A stretch of DNA of 64,000 nucleotides from FEN-33 sp963768775 (GTDB lineage Archaea > Thermoplasmatota > Thermoplasmata > Methanomassiliicoccales > UBA472): the NCBI GenBank assembly GCA_963768775.1, contig CAVYIY010000006.1, positions 1 through 64,000 on the forward strand, read 5' to 3'. The translations under genes and the position numbers were made by a program. Shown here one piece after another: positions 23,108 through 30,969 of this stretch. The notes beneath the pieces are model-generated. The model was not told the DNA's origin, made no database searches, and saw only the letters and a program-made list of their open reading frames with translations. The first letter of the stretch is position 1; each line of letters opens with the position of its first letter.

Positions 23108-24576
23108 GCAAGCCCAGGAAGCTCCCTCCCGCGGAGTACAAGGAGCGGTCGAAGACCAAGCGCCAGCAGATGTCGGAGCAGGATCCGGCCGCAAGACGGC
23201 GAAATTTCTTCGAGGTGAACCTCGGGTTCACCGCCGAGCAAGCGATGGCCGAGGCCAAGCGCTGCCTGCTCTGCCAGAAGATCCCCTGCGCTTCCGGCTG
23301 TCCCGTTCACGTCAAGATCCCGCAGTTCATCGAAGCGGTCGCCAATGGTGAATTCTTGAGGGCGCTGACCATCATCAAGGAGGACGATGCCTTGCCCGCC
23401 ATAACTGGCAGGGTATGCCCCCAGGAAGTCCAATGCGAAGGGACATGCACCCATTGCAAGACCAGTGGTGAATCCGTTGGCATTGGCAGGATAGAGCGTT
23501 TCGTCGCTGACCTGGAAAGGTCCTCGGGTGAGAAATGCCACATGATGGTGGCGCCGCCGACAGGCAAGCGTGTCGCAGTCATAGGCTCTGGACCAAGTGG
23601 GCTTACTGTTGCGGCCGACTGCGCCAGGTTCGGCCACGAGGTTCATATATTCGAGGCACTGCACAAGCCCGGTGGCGTGCTGGTGTACGGCATTCCCGAG
23701 TTCAGGTTGCCGAAGGACATAGTCGACTACGAGATCGCAGCGCTCAAGAAGATCGGCGTGCAGGTCCATACGAACACGGTCGTCGGACGGACGTTCACGG
23801 TAGCTGACCTCACGGAATCGATGGGTTTCGATGCCGTGTTCATCGGGATCGGCGCTGGCCTCCCGATGTTCATGAACATGCCCGGTGAGAACTTGAGCGG
23901 CGTCTACAGCGCCAATGAGTATCTGACCCGGTCCAATCTGATGAAGGCCTATCTCTTCCCCAAGTATGACACACCGATCATCATGGGAAAGAACGTCGCG
24001 GTCGTCGGGGGCGGTAATGTTGCAATGGACAGCGTGAGGACGGCATTGAGGCTGGGGGCTGAAAACGCCTACCTCGTCTATCGCAGGTCGAAGAAGGAGA
24101 TGCCAGCAAGGACCGAAGAGGTCCATCATGCTGAGGAAGAGGGTGTGAACTTCCAGCTGCTGACCAACCCTGTCGAGGTATTGGGTGATGAAAAGGGACG
24201 GGTCAGGGCGCTGAAGTGCGTCAAGATGCAGCTCGGAGAGCTAGATGCCGATGGAAGGTGCAAGACATCCCCGCTGTGTGGATCGGAGTTCGAGCTCCCT
24301 GTCGACACAGTCGTGATTGCTATCGGAACTAACTCCAACCCATTGCTCACCGCCACGATCCCGGATCTCAAGCTGAACAAATGGGGGTATATTGAGGCCG
24401 ACGAGGACGGTCGTACCAACCTACCGCACGTGTACGCGGGCGGCGACATCGTTACCGGGTCGGCGACGGTGATCCTGGCAATGGGTGCCGGGAGGAAGTC
24501 AGCGAAAGTCATCCATGAGGACCTGACAGGCAAGAAAGGCGAGCTCCAAGAGGCATGCGACGTCCCGACACGATAA
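23104..24576 (+). CDS. nfnB: NfnB / glutamate synthase beta-like flavoprotein
   Basis: This is the large Nfn subunit, a homologue of the small chain of glutamate synthase. It has an N-terminal iron-sulfur region with CLLCQKIPCASGCP and GRVCPQEVQCEGTC. An FAD-binding motif VIGSGPSGLTVA lies near residue 155, and an NADPH domain with VVGGGNVAMDSVRTALRLGA near 305. The C-terminal FAD motif is YAGGDIVTGSATV. With 490 residues the length fits. With NfnA it would bifurcate or confurcate electrons between ferredoxin, NADH and NADPH. No glutamate synthase large chain is nearby, and glutamate dehydrogenase is upstream, so NADPH for amination is a plausible link. Confidence 0.9.
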   Translation: MSKPRKLPPAEYKERSKTKRQQMSEQDPAARRRNFFEVNLGFTAEQAMAEAKRCLLCQKIPCASGCPVHVKIPQFIEAVANGEFLRALTIIKEDDALPAITGRVCPQEVQCEGTCTHCKTSGESVGIGRIERFVADLERSSGEKCHMMVAPPTGKRVAVIGSGPSGLTVAADCARFGHEVHIFEALHKPGGVLVYGIPEFRLPKDIVDYEIAALKKIGVQVHTNTVVGRTFTVADLTESMGFDAVFIGIGAGLPMFMNMPGENLSGVYSANEYLTRSNLMKAYLFPKYDTPIIMGKNVAVVGGGNVAMDSVRTALRLGAENAYLVYRRSKKEMPARTEEVHHAEEEGVNFQLLTNPVEVLGDEKGRVRALKCVKMQLGELDADGRCKTSPLCGSEFELPVDTVVIAIGTNSNPLLTATIPDLKLNKWGYIEADEDGRTNLPHVYAGGDIVTGSATVILAMGAGRKSAKVIHEDLTGKKGELQEACDVPTR

Positions 24577-24874
24577 GATGATCAGAGGGTTTGACCGCCA
24601 CTGACTCCATCATTAAATTGGGGCAGCAAGTTGCTGGAGCAAGGTCCAATTCATCGTAGCTCACGCACGCCACGCAGGACATTGGTTATTTTATGGAATA
24701 TTATTATATTTATTGCAGAATCGCACAGATATATCTGATTCGTGATATAATCCCGAGAATCATTAGACATTTGAACAAAGACGCATTACCAGTAATCTTG
24801 GCAATTGGCCCGGTCGTACGAGAGGAAGCGATTTGATTTATGTTTCAAAAACAATATCTTAACGGCGGATTGCT
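24577..24874. other. Intergenic region upstream of HTH regulator
   Basis: No gene is recognised. It is AT-rich, with ATTATTATATTTATTG around 24710 and CAATATCTTAA about 20 bases before the regulator start as candidate promoter elements. Confidence 0.45.
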
Positions 24875-25501
24875 TTGCTCGAGGTGGTTCTTAATGTGCA
24901 GCTATTGGGAAGCTGGGAGTACTCAGTATCCGCAAAACACGATGCCATAATCGTCATCCATAGCGTAACCGCTTATGGCAAGAGCTACGCGGCACAAGGG
25001 CTTTTCGTGATTGATTCCGCCAATGGCTATCCTGTATTGATGGGGCTACGAGGTCATCCCGATATTATCAAGGTGGATGTGACATCGGATGATGAGAATA
25101 GGATTTCAGGTTCTATCGTCGCCAGACCATGGATGACGTGTGCAGTATTGTTGAGGTCGGATTGTTACTTCGAGCAGGCAGTGATCACCCCCCAAGGGAC
25201 CGATTGGTCCATCTTGACGCCGAATGAGGAGACACTCAGCGCTCTTGTCAACAATCTGAGAGAGATCGGAAGCACGGTCAGACTCGTGAGCAAGCATGAG
25301 ACTGACTCGGGGTCTCTCTTGACCAGGAGGCAGGAATTCGTTTTGAAGAGGGCGCTGGATCTTGGTTATTATGACTATCCCAGTCGCATAAACGCCAAAG
25401 AGCTGTCAATGGTGTTGAAAATCGCTCCCGCCACTCTTTCTGAGATACTTCGGAGGTCGGAGCATAAATTGGTCAATTTCTACCTAAAGAACCAAAAATG
25501 A
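24875..25501 (+). CDS. Bat-type HTH transcription regulator
   Basis: The 208-residue protein ends in an HTH_10 domain of bacterio-opsin-activator type (LTRRQEFVLKRALDLGYYDYP, then INAKELSMVLKIAPATLSEILRRSEHK), which binds DNA. The N-terminal 140 residues are a ligand or signal domain of a type common in Thermoplasmata and haloarchaea, with no recognisable cofactor motif. The start is uncertain: TTG at 24875 or GTG at 24884. The latter would be nearly leaderless given the TATA-like ATATCTTAA. It stands alone between long spacers, and targets cannot be read from context. Confidence 0.8.
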   Translation: MLEVVLNVQLLGSWEYSVSAKHDAIIVIHSVTAYGKSYAAQGLFVIDSANGYPVLMGLRGHPDIIKVDVTSDDENRISGSIVARPWMTCAVLLRSDCYFEQAVITPQGTDWSILTPNEETLSALVNNLREIGSTVRLVSKHETDSGSLLTRRQEFVLKRALDLGYYDYPSRINAKELSMVLKIAPATLSEILRRSEHKLVNFYLKNQK

Positions 25502-26113
25502 TTACGTCCTGCCGGAAATTCGGAAATAAGTCGGCATTTTGACTGACTTTACGCGTCGGAGTTGACGTTTATTCCTAATGCGCATTAGATATATTCCCTT
25601 CGAAATTACTATTTCGGCAGCCTTCTTCTGACCAAAGACGGAATGCTGGCTAACCGCAACGATATTGAAGGTCTTCTAGAAGAAACCTCTGATTATTGCA
25701 TGAGAAATCTCAATCAATGTAGGAAATTCGGGGTAATCACTTTATATCGTCAAGTTCTAGAATCTCAATTGGGGACTGCTGAGCGGAAGGTTTGCGCAGC
25801 CTCTTGCCTGTCACCTAATCTTGCGATCAGCTCGAACCCAAGACCCCTTCCTAAGGAGGTTCAATGGATATTGTGTCGAACGATGGTGGACTAGCTTGCG
25901 GCTTGGACGGCTTCCGAGAGGAATCGTCTAGGTCGGGCCGAACGAGATTGGCATCCGGAGAGCGTGGTCTAGGAGTCATTCGCACTTCGGGTTTACTCCC
26001 TCCACGCCCAACACGAAGGCTTCTTGGGAGGGGGGATGGAGATGCCGGCGCAATCCTATACCGCAGGATGGCGCGGGATCTCCATAACGCCTCAACGTTG
26101 GAAGGTGCACAAG
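25502..26113. other. Intergenic, no convincing gene
   Basis: Short reading frames exist but none shows a recognisable motif, ribosome-binding site or conserved-looking composition. The last 30 bases lead into the small membrane peptide. Confidence 0.5.
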
Positions 26114-26206
26114 ATGATCTCTGAGCAAAGAAAATCGTTGTATCTGGTCGGCCTCGCTGCCCTCGCCACCGTGATCTGCGCGGCGGTCGGATACGCTGTG
26201 GGTTGA
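26114..26206 (+). CDS. 30-residue membrane peptide (family member 1)
   Basis: This is a tiny gene: 30 codons and a stop, preceded by GAAGGTG as a ribosome-binding site six bases before the ATG. The peptide has a short charged head (MISEQRKS) and one hydrophobic helix (LYLVGLAALATVICAAVG) ending in a small-residue tail. A second gene at 56334-56426 encodes a peptide of exactly the same length. The shared positions are R6, S8, G13, A15, A18-T19-V20, A23, G26 and G30. That match, in length and pattern, is the main support that both are real. Function unknown; a single-span membrane peptide, perhaps a subunit or regulator of a membrane complex. Confidence 0.7.
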   Translation: MISEQRKSLYLVGLAALATVICAAVGYAVG

Positions 26207-26365
26207 ACTGATCTTTTCCAAACCCTTTTCATTTTTATTTCATCGCCCAATTGGATGCCAATTGTAGCGGTGGCAATTCATGGATAACAGAATGCTCGAG
26301 TTCTACGCGATGAGATCTTGCCAAGAACGAAAATCAGGAAGTGAAAAAAGGAAAAAGATGGGTTC

Positions 26366-26554
26366 TTAGAACCCTTCTCTCTTCGGCTTGTGCTTCTGGT
26401 AGCAATCCTTGCAATAGACCGGTCTTCCCTCGGTCGGTTTGAAAGGTACCTGTGTTTGAACTCCGCACTCGGAGCAAGTCACATCGTGCATTTCACGTGG
26501 TCCGTCGTCTCTCCTGCCGCCCCTATATCCACCGCTTCTCGGTTTTCCGTACAT
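26366..26554 (-). CDS. Small zinc-ribbon protein with RG-rich head
   Basis: This 62-residue basic protein has an arginine- and glycine-rich N-terminus (KPRSGGYRGGRRDDG) followed by a zinc ribbon. Its two knuckles are CSECG and CKDCY, separated by QTQVPFKPTEGRPVY. This arrangement matches the family of small CxxC...RPVYCxxC proteins found across archaea and bacteria, often predicted to bind nucleic acid. The exact role is unknown. It stands alone, with AT-rich sequence upstream that includes a symmetrical TATATATA-like box near 26630. Confidence 0.8.
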   Translation of the reverse strand: MYGKPRSGGYRGGRRDDGPREMHDVTCSECGVQTQVPFKPTEGRPVYCKDCYQKHKPKREGF

Positions 26555-26639
26555 TATATTCTACCTATGTTTGCTATTTTCCGCCATATCCTTGAAGATT
26601 CAGCGGAATGAATATCATTATGAATTGATGATATATAAA

Positions 26640-26955
26640 AGGTAGTCCCAGAAGCATCATATCCAGAACGTCAAAGAGCCCGTTCGTCGTTCCAGTTCGG
26701 GTCTATGACGAGCGTAGGAAGCTGATAGTCGATGGATTAGATGATCTGTTCGGATTTCATTGCGCGCTCCGAAAGGAAAGTTCCATAGGTTTCGCGGCCT
26801 ATTAGCGGGACATAATTTCACTGGACCCTGTTCACAGGTTGGTGCAGTCTGTGGTCATCTGCGTGCATGGAAGCGTCTTTGGCGAGTATGACGAGTATCA
26901 TCCTCAGCTATCCTATGCCAATTCGATCGAGATATTCAGAGGGAATTGGAAATAA
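26640..26955 (+). pseudogene. Possible gene remnant with one internal TAG
   Basis: One frame is open for about 100 codons apart from a single TAG at 26803-26805. It reads plausibly as protein on both sides (VVPVRVYDERRKLIVDGLDD before, LVQSVVICVHGSVFGEYDEY after) and ends at TAA. A strong TATA-like ATATATAAAAGG lies just upstream, yet no ATG, GTG or TTG occurs in the frame before the coding-like part. I do not recognise the product. It may be a decayed gene or chance. Confidence 0.3.
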
Positions 26956-27110
26956 TCGATAACACGATAAAGCCCCTCGGTCTTAGGAAGGTGCGGCGTT
27001 AGCGGTGGGACGATATCACCGTGCCGTCGCGAGACGGAATCAGTCCACGGGGTTCGCATATGTGCTATTCCGCTATTCGCGGCATCTTCGGTCGACTGAG
27101 CAGGATCACC

Positions 27111-27848
27111 ATGGTCGAGATTCGAACGCCATCGATTGACGAGATCAGGTCGAATGAGAAGCTGGAATCACTAGAGCAAAGGCTCGGTTATCATTTCGGC
27201 AAGAACATCCATCTGCTAAGGAGGGCGGTCGAGCACTCATCGTCTTCGATCGGCAAGAAGAACGAATTGTCGAGTGAGACTTTGGAATTCCTCGGTGATG
27301 CCGTCCTTTATCTCGTGGTCACGAAGAGGCTGTTCTCAGACCAGCCTTGGCAGGGTGAAGGCGTACTGACGGAGCTGAGGAAAAGGCTGATCAAGAACAG
27401 CACGTTGGTCCGGGTGGGCGATCGCCTGGGGCTGAGAGAGGACGATATTCTCCAGGTGGGCAAGTCGGTGAGGGTGGGGAACGGGGTAACGGACAACATG
27501 GTCGCTGATGCGGTCGAAGCGATCATCGGGGCCATCTATTGGAGCGACAACGAGCGTCTTGGCGCAGCGGAAGGCTTCGTGGACCGGTGGTTCTTCCAAT
27601 CTGGAATCAAGGATGAGGTCGTCAAAGAGGTCGATTGGACCAGCCGGCTGAAGATGTGGTGCGACAAGAATGGATTGGAATGGCCGACGGAGCCTCCTTG
27701 CGAGTTGAGGGAGGATGGCACCTGGATATGCGAATTGGTCATAGCCGATTACGGCGAGCAGGGAGAGGGGTCGAGCAAATCCGTTGCCAAGAGACAGGCT
27801 GCGTTCAAGATTTTACAGAAGATCGAATCTTTGACCGCAACGCAATGA
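27111..27848 (+). CDS. rnc: Ribonuclease III
   Basis: This double-strand-specific endoribonuclease carries the signature TLEFLGDAVLY (about residues 57-67; canonical ERLEFLGDAVL) and the second acidic motif ADAVEAIIGAIYW, giving the four metal-binding acidic residues. A C-terminal double-stranded-RNA-binding domain follows (from WTSRLKMWCDKNG to SVAKRQAAFKILQKI). With 245 residues it has bacterial RNase III length. Start placed at the ATG beginning MVEIRTPSID; an upstream in-frame ATG would add 30 unconserved residues. Most archaea lack RNase III and use other nucleases, so this may be a transfer. Candidate substrates include rRNA precursors. Confidence 0.9.
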   Translation: MVEIRTPSIDEIRSNEKLESLEQRLGYHFGKNIHLLRRAVEHSSSSIGKKNELSSETLEFLGDAVLYLVVTKRLFSDQPWQGEGVLTELRKRLIKNSTLVRVGDRLGLREDDILQVGKSVRVGNGVTDNMVADAVEAIIGAIYWSDNERLGAAEGFVDRWFFQSGIKDEVVKEVDWTSRLKMWCDKNGLEWPTEPPCELREDGTWICELVIADYGEQGEGSSKSVAKRQAAFKILQKIESLTATQ

Positions 27849-27934
27849 TCATGCGAGAAACTCCCCCTTTTAAATAGTCTTGAAACCTTGCCGCCAAATA
27901 TAGCGTATGGACGCATCGCCCAGGAGTGACATTC

Positions 27935-28501
27935 ATGGCAAAGAAGCAGGATAGCAAGACTGAGAGCAAGGCCAAGCCGCAGAAGGCAGCCAAAGCTGAG
28001 AAAGTTGAAGAAGAATGCGGATGCGGGGAGGTCCATGAGGAAGGCTGTTGCCAAGACGCTACCTCGATGATCCTCGAGAAGAACCCCCATAGAGCCTATG
28101 CGCTGAGAGACCTCTGGTCGGACAGCCTAAATGAGCTGATAGACCAGGAGATCGCACCTGAACCGCAGAAGCGCGAGATGCTGTTCCTGGCATTGTCCAA
28201 CGCCATGCTGGATATGATGATGGACATACTGCCAGAAGAGCTAGTGGAGATACTGGCGGAGAACCTGGACGACTACATCGCGGTCACATTGGTCAACAAG
28301 AAGTACTCGACCGACCTGCTAAAATCCTTCCAGGAGGAGTTCGTGAAGGAAATGGGAAAGCAATTCGACGACGAGGAGAAGCTCCAGAATGCCCTGGTCG
28401 ACTTCCAGGAGAAGTTTTGGGGCGCCTCCCGAAAGGACCTCAAGGGGAAATCTCCCAACAATGCCGTAGAAGAAGAGCTTCAGAAGTACAAACTGTGCTA
28501 G
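27935..28501 (+). CDS. Conserved-looking acidic hypothetical protein
   Basis: The 188-residue soluble protein has a lysine-rich, probably disordered first 25 residues, then a cysteine-rich patch (ECGCGEVHEEGCCQD) that could bind metal. The remainder is an acidic, mostly helical domain (EKNPHRAYALRDLWSDSLNE to NAVEEELQKYKLC). I do not recognise the family. Start taken at the ATG six bases after AGGAGTG. A TATA-like CTTTTAAATAG lies about 60 bases upstream. A strong hairpin follows the stop, so it is probably monocistronic. Confidence 0.75.
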   Translation: MAKKQDSKTESKAKPQKAAKAEKVEEECGCGEVHEEGCCQDATSMILEKNPHRAYALRDLWSDSLNELIDQEIAPEPQKREMLFLALSNAMLDMMMDILPEELVEILAENLDDYIAVTLVNKKYSTDLLKSFQEEFVKEMGKQFDDEEKLQNALVDFQEKFWGASRKDLKGKSPNNAVEEELQKYKLC

Positions 28502-28526
28502 CGGTCTTGTTCCTAAGCAATCTTTA

Positions 28527-28559
28527 GCCAGGCCATTCTGGTTCTCCGGACGGCCTGGC
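28527..28559 (+). terminator. Hairpin terminator candidate
   Basis: GCCAGGCC pairs perfectly with GGCCTGGC, with a further CTGG/CCGG pairing inside. It sits between the stop of the acidic hypothetical gene and the TATA-like GTTTAAACC of mevalonate kinase. Confidence 0.6.
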
Positions 28560-28600
28560 AAGCAAACCGTTTAAACCGCGAATGCATATCGAGCGTTCGC

Positions 28601-29533
28601 ATGGTCTCAGCATCGGCACCTGGCAAATTGATCCTTCTCGGCGAGCATGCTGTGGTGTTCGGTCAGCCAGCTATCGCAGTGGCCATCGATCTCCGCATCC
28701 GCTGCCGGATCGAGCGGGCCCATGACTCAACGCTGAATGGCGCACTTATCACGGAGCAAGCTCATCCCTATGTTTTTGACGCAATCGCCAGGGCGTGGAA
28801 GGATGGACCTTTAGCGATCCAGACGAGCTCAGACTTACCTTCTGGTTCGGGAATGGGCTCATCGGCGGCAGTCACCGTTTCCACCCTGAAGGCATTGCAC
28901 GAATTGATGCATGATGGGACGCCTGATAGTGGCATTTCCGAGGAGGCCTTCGAAGTGGAATCCTCGGTCCAGGGGCGAGCCAGCCCCATAGATACCTCGG
29001 TGAGCACGCACGGGAGAGGCGTCTTCGTGGACCGACAGCCAGGCGAAGAGCTGCTTTGGCACATCAAGAAGGATGTCCGGGAATGGTATGTTCACCATTG
29101 CGACATCCCCCCCCTGAACCTGGTGGTCGGGTTCACTGGCATAAATGCCCCCACGGGGCCGCTAGTGGCCAAGGTGAAGCGGTTCGTGGATCGAAGTAGC
29201 TTCGCGAAAGACGTCGTGGCCGAGATAGGGAGCTTGACCCTGGAAGGCAAGGACTGCCTGAGGCGAGGAGACCAAGTGAACCTGGGGAGGCTCATGACCC
29301 GGGACCATCGACTGCTGGCCATACTGGGAGTCTCATCCAAAGAGCTGGATAAGCTGGTAAAGGCCGCCCTTCCTTATTCCTTCGGGGCCAAGCTGACCGG
29401 GGCCGGCGGGGGGGGAAGCATGATCGCCCTCACCGATGAACCGTCCAAGGTATCGGAGGTCCTGCGGGTAAAGGGTGCGACCCCTTACATCGTCGAGATC
29501 GGTGTGGAAGGCGTCCGCGTCGATTTCGGCTGA
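28601..29533 (+). CDS. mvk: Mevalonate kinase
   Basis: This GHMP-family kinase phosphorylates mevalonate in the archaeal isoprenoid pathway. It has the N-terminal motif SAPGKLILLGEHAVVFG, the phosphate-binding loop PSGSGMGSSAAV (about residues 80-91) and the C-terminal glycine-rich motif GAKLTGAGGGGSMIAL. The 310 residues are typical. A TATA-like GTTTAAACC lies about 35 bases before the start. It is convergent with the geranylgeranyl reductase operon, placing isoprenoid precursor synthesis beside membrane-lipid tailoring. Confidence 0.95.
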   Translation: MVSASAPGKLILLGEHAVVFGQPAIAVAIDLRIRCRIERAHDSTLNGALITEQAHPYVFDAIARAWKDGPLAIQTSSDLPSGSGMGSSAAVTVSTLKALHELMHDGTPDSGISEEAFEVESSVQGRASPIDTSVSTHGRGVFVDRQPGEELLWHIKKDVREWYVHHCDIPPLNLVVGFTGINAPTGPLVAKVKRFVDRSSFAKDVVAEIGSLTLEGKDCLRRGDQVNLGRLMTRDHRLLAILGVSSKELDKLVKAALPYSFGAKLTGAGGGGSMIALTDEPSKVSEVLRVKGATPYIVEIGVEGVRVDFG

Positions 29534-29592
29534 ATGAAACATGCTTCAGAATGATGTTTTGGCAAAGAGGAATGAATGGAAAGGGTTTCAGC

Positions 29593-30781
29593 TCAGATGA
29601 ATTCTTCGAATTCCTTGACCAGGTCAGGCAGCTTCTCCTTCAGAGCCGCGAGGAGGCTGTAGACAGACATCGTCCTCAGGTCGCTCTCCGAGAGCACCTT
29701 GACGATGTCGTCGAGCATCTTGTCCGATAGCGTGATGAGCTTCTCCTTGACCATCCAGTTGCGGTAGAGCTTGTTCTCCAGCTGGTCTCGCCAAAGCTTC
29801 TCGTACTTCTGCAGCGCGGCCTCGCTGAAGTCCCCCGACTCGAGCGCACTCACCTAGGACCTCGCCCGCGATCACTCCCTGGATGCAGCCGTTGGCTATT
29901 CCGCCACCGGTGATGGGGTCTATGACTCTTGCGGCGTCTCCCACGAGCAGCAGGCCATCGGCAACAGACTTCTCCACTGGCGGGGAGACGGAGACTGCGG
30001 CCGCCACTGCCTCCAGAGGCTGGCCGTGCTTCAGCCGCTCATCATTTTTTATGAATTTGTCCAGGTAGGCCTTGACCTCGCCCTTCTTCTTGAGCCTTGA
30101 GCCGAGCACTCCCAGTCCGACGTTCGCCGTGTCCCCTCCCTTGGGGAATATCCAGGCATAGCCGCCGGGAGCGACCGAGCCGAGCAGGAACTCGCAGAAG
30201 TTCGGTTCGATCTTGAGATTGGTCATCCGATACTGGAAACAGGAGGTGATGTCGCTCGGCTTGAGCTTCGTCTCCAGACCGCCCCAGCGCCCCACCTGTG
30301 ATTCGTAGCCATCGGCGCCGACGACGCATTTCGCCGTCGCCTTGAACGGCTCGCCGTAGCTCGTGCCGATGACACCCTTCACTATACCGCCTTCCTGAAT
30401 CAGGCCGGTGGCCGATGTCTTGAGCAGGATCTCCGTCCCCGCCCTCGCCGCATCTGCCGCCAACGATTTGTCGAACAGGTGGCGGTTGAGCACAAGGCCA
30501 ACCTCGTTCCCGGCGTTGCGCTCGTCTAGGCGCAGGATATTCCCGCAGGGCGAGACCAGCTTAGCGCCGGAGATCTCCGCGGATACCCATTCCCTATCGA
30601 CCTTTATCTTCGATTTCTGGAGACCCTCGCGCGAGATACCCTCGGCGCAGCGCAGGGATGCCCCGATCTCTTGCCTCTTCTCGATCAGGAGGACGCGGGC
30701 ACCATTCTTCGCCGCATGGCAGGCGGTCGTACTTCCTGCTGGCCCGGCCCCGACCACTATGATGTCGTAATCGGTCTTCAT
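29593..30781 (-). CDS. Geranylgeranyl reductase family flavoprotein, frameshifted near 3' end
   Basis: This enzyme saturates the isoprenoid chains of archaeal lipids (digeranylgeranylglycerophospholipid reductase type). It has the N-terminal FAD motif DIIVVGAGPAGSTTACHAAKNG, the RCAEGIS segment typical of the family and the second FAD motif GLLLVGDAARVIDPITGGG. About 395 residues are expected. One frameshift near 29855, after VIAGEVL, splits off the last 85 residues, which remain well preserved in another frame (ALESGDFSEAALQKYEK to LVKEFEEFI). Residual sequencing error is likely. The start overlaps the ferredoxin stop by four bases (ATGA). Confidence 0.88.
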
Positions 30782-30969
30782 TTCTTGGCCTCCATGGTGA
30801 TCGCCCCGACCGGGCAGAGGTGCGAGCAGCGTCCGCATCGGTTGCACTTGTCGCTGAACTCGACCATGACCTCAGCGAGGTAGATCGCGTTCTCCGGACA
30901 GGAGCCGACGCATGCCCCGCAATGGAAGCATTTGTCGACGTTGACCGTCATCCAGTCTGCGGAGCTCAT
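30778..30969 (-). CDS. Two-cluster [4Fe-4S] ferredoxin
   Basis: The 63-residue ferredoxin has two complete cluster motifs, CFHCGACVGSCP and CNRCGRCSHLCP, each with four cysteines, so two [4Fe-4S] clusters are expected. Its ATG overlaps the stop of the upstream radical SAM gene by four bases, and its stop overlaps the reductase start by four. It is therefore translationally coupled to both. It is the obvious candidate electron carrier for the radical SAM enzyme and the flavin-dependent reductase; that pairing is inferred from context. Confidence 0.93.
   Translation of the reverse strand: MSSADWMTVNVDKCFHCGACVGSCPENAIYLAEVMVEFSDKCNRCGRCSHLCPVGAITMEAKK

Noticed and set aside
22603..24129. 508-codon minus-strand frame opposite nfnA/nfnB
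   Set aside because: It is the antisense shadow of two recognised genes in GC-rich DNA; the translation is rich in His, Arg and Pro and lacks motifs.
25643..25894. 83-codon plus-strand frame after the HTH regulator
   Set aside because: The translation has no recognisable domain and no ribosome-binding site; not supported beyond chance.
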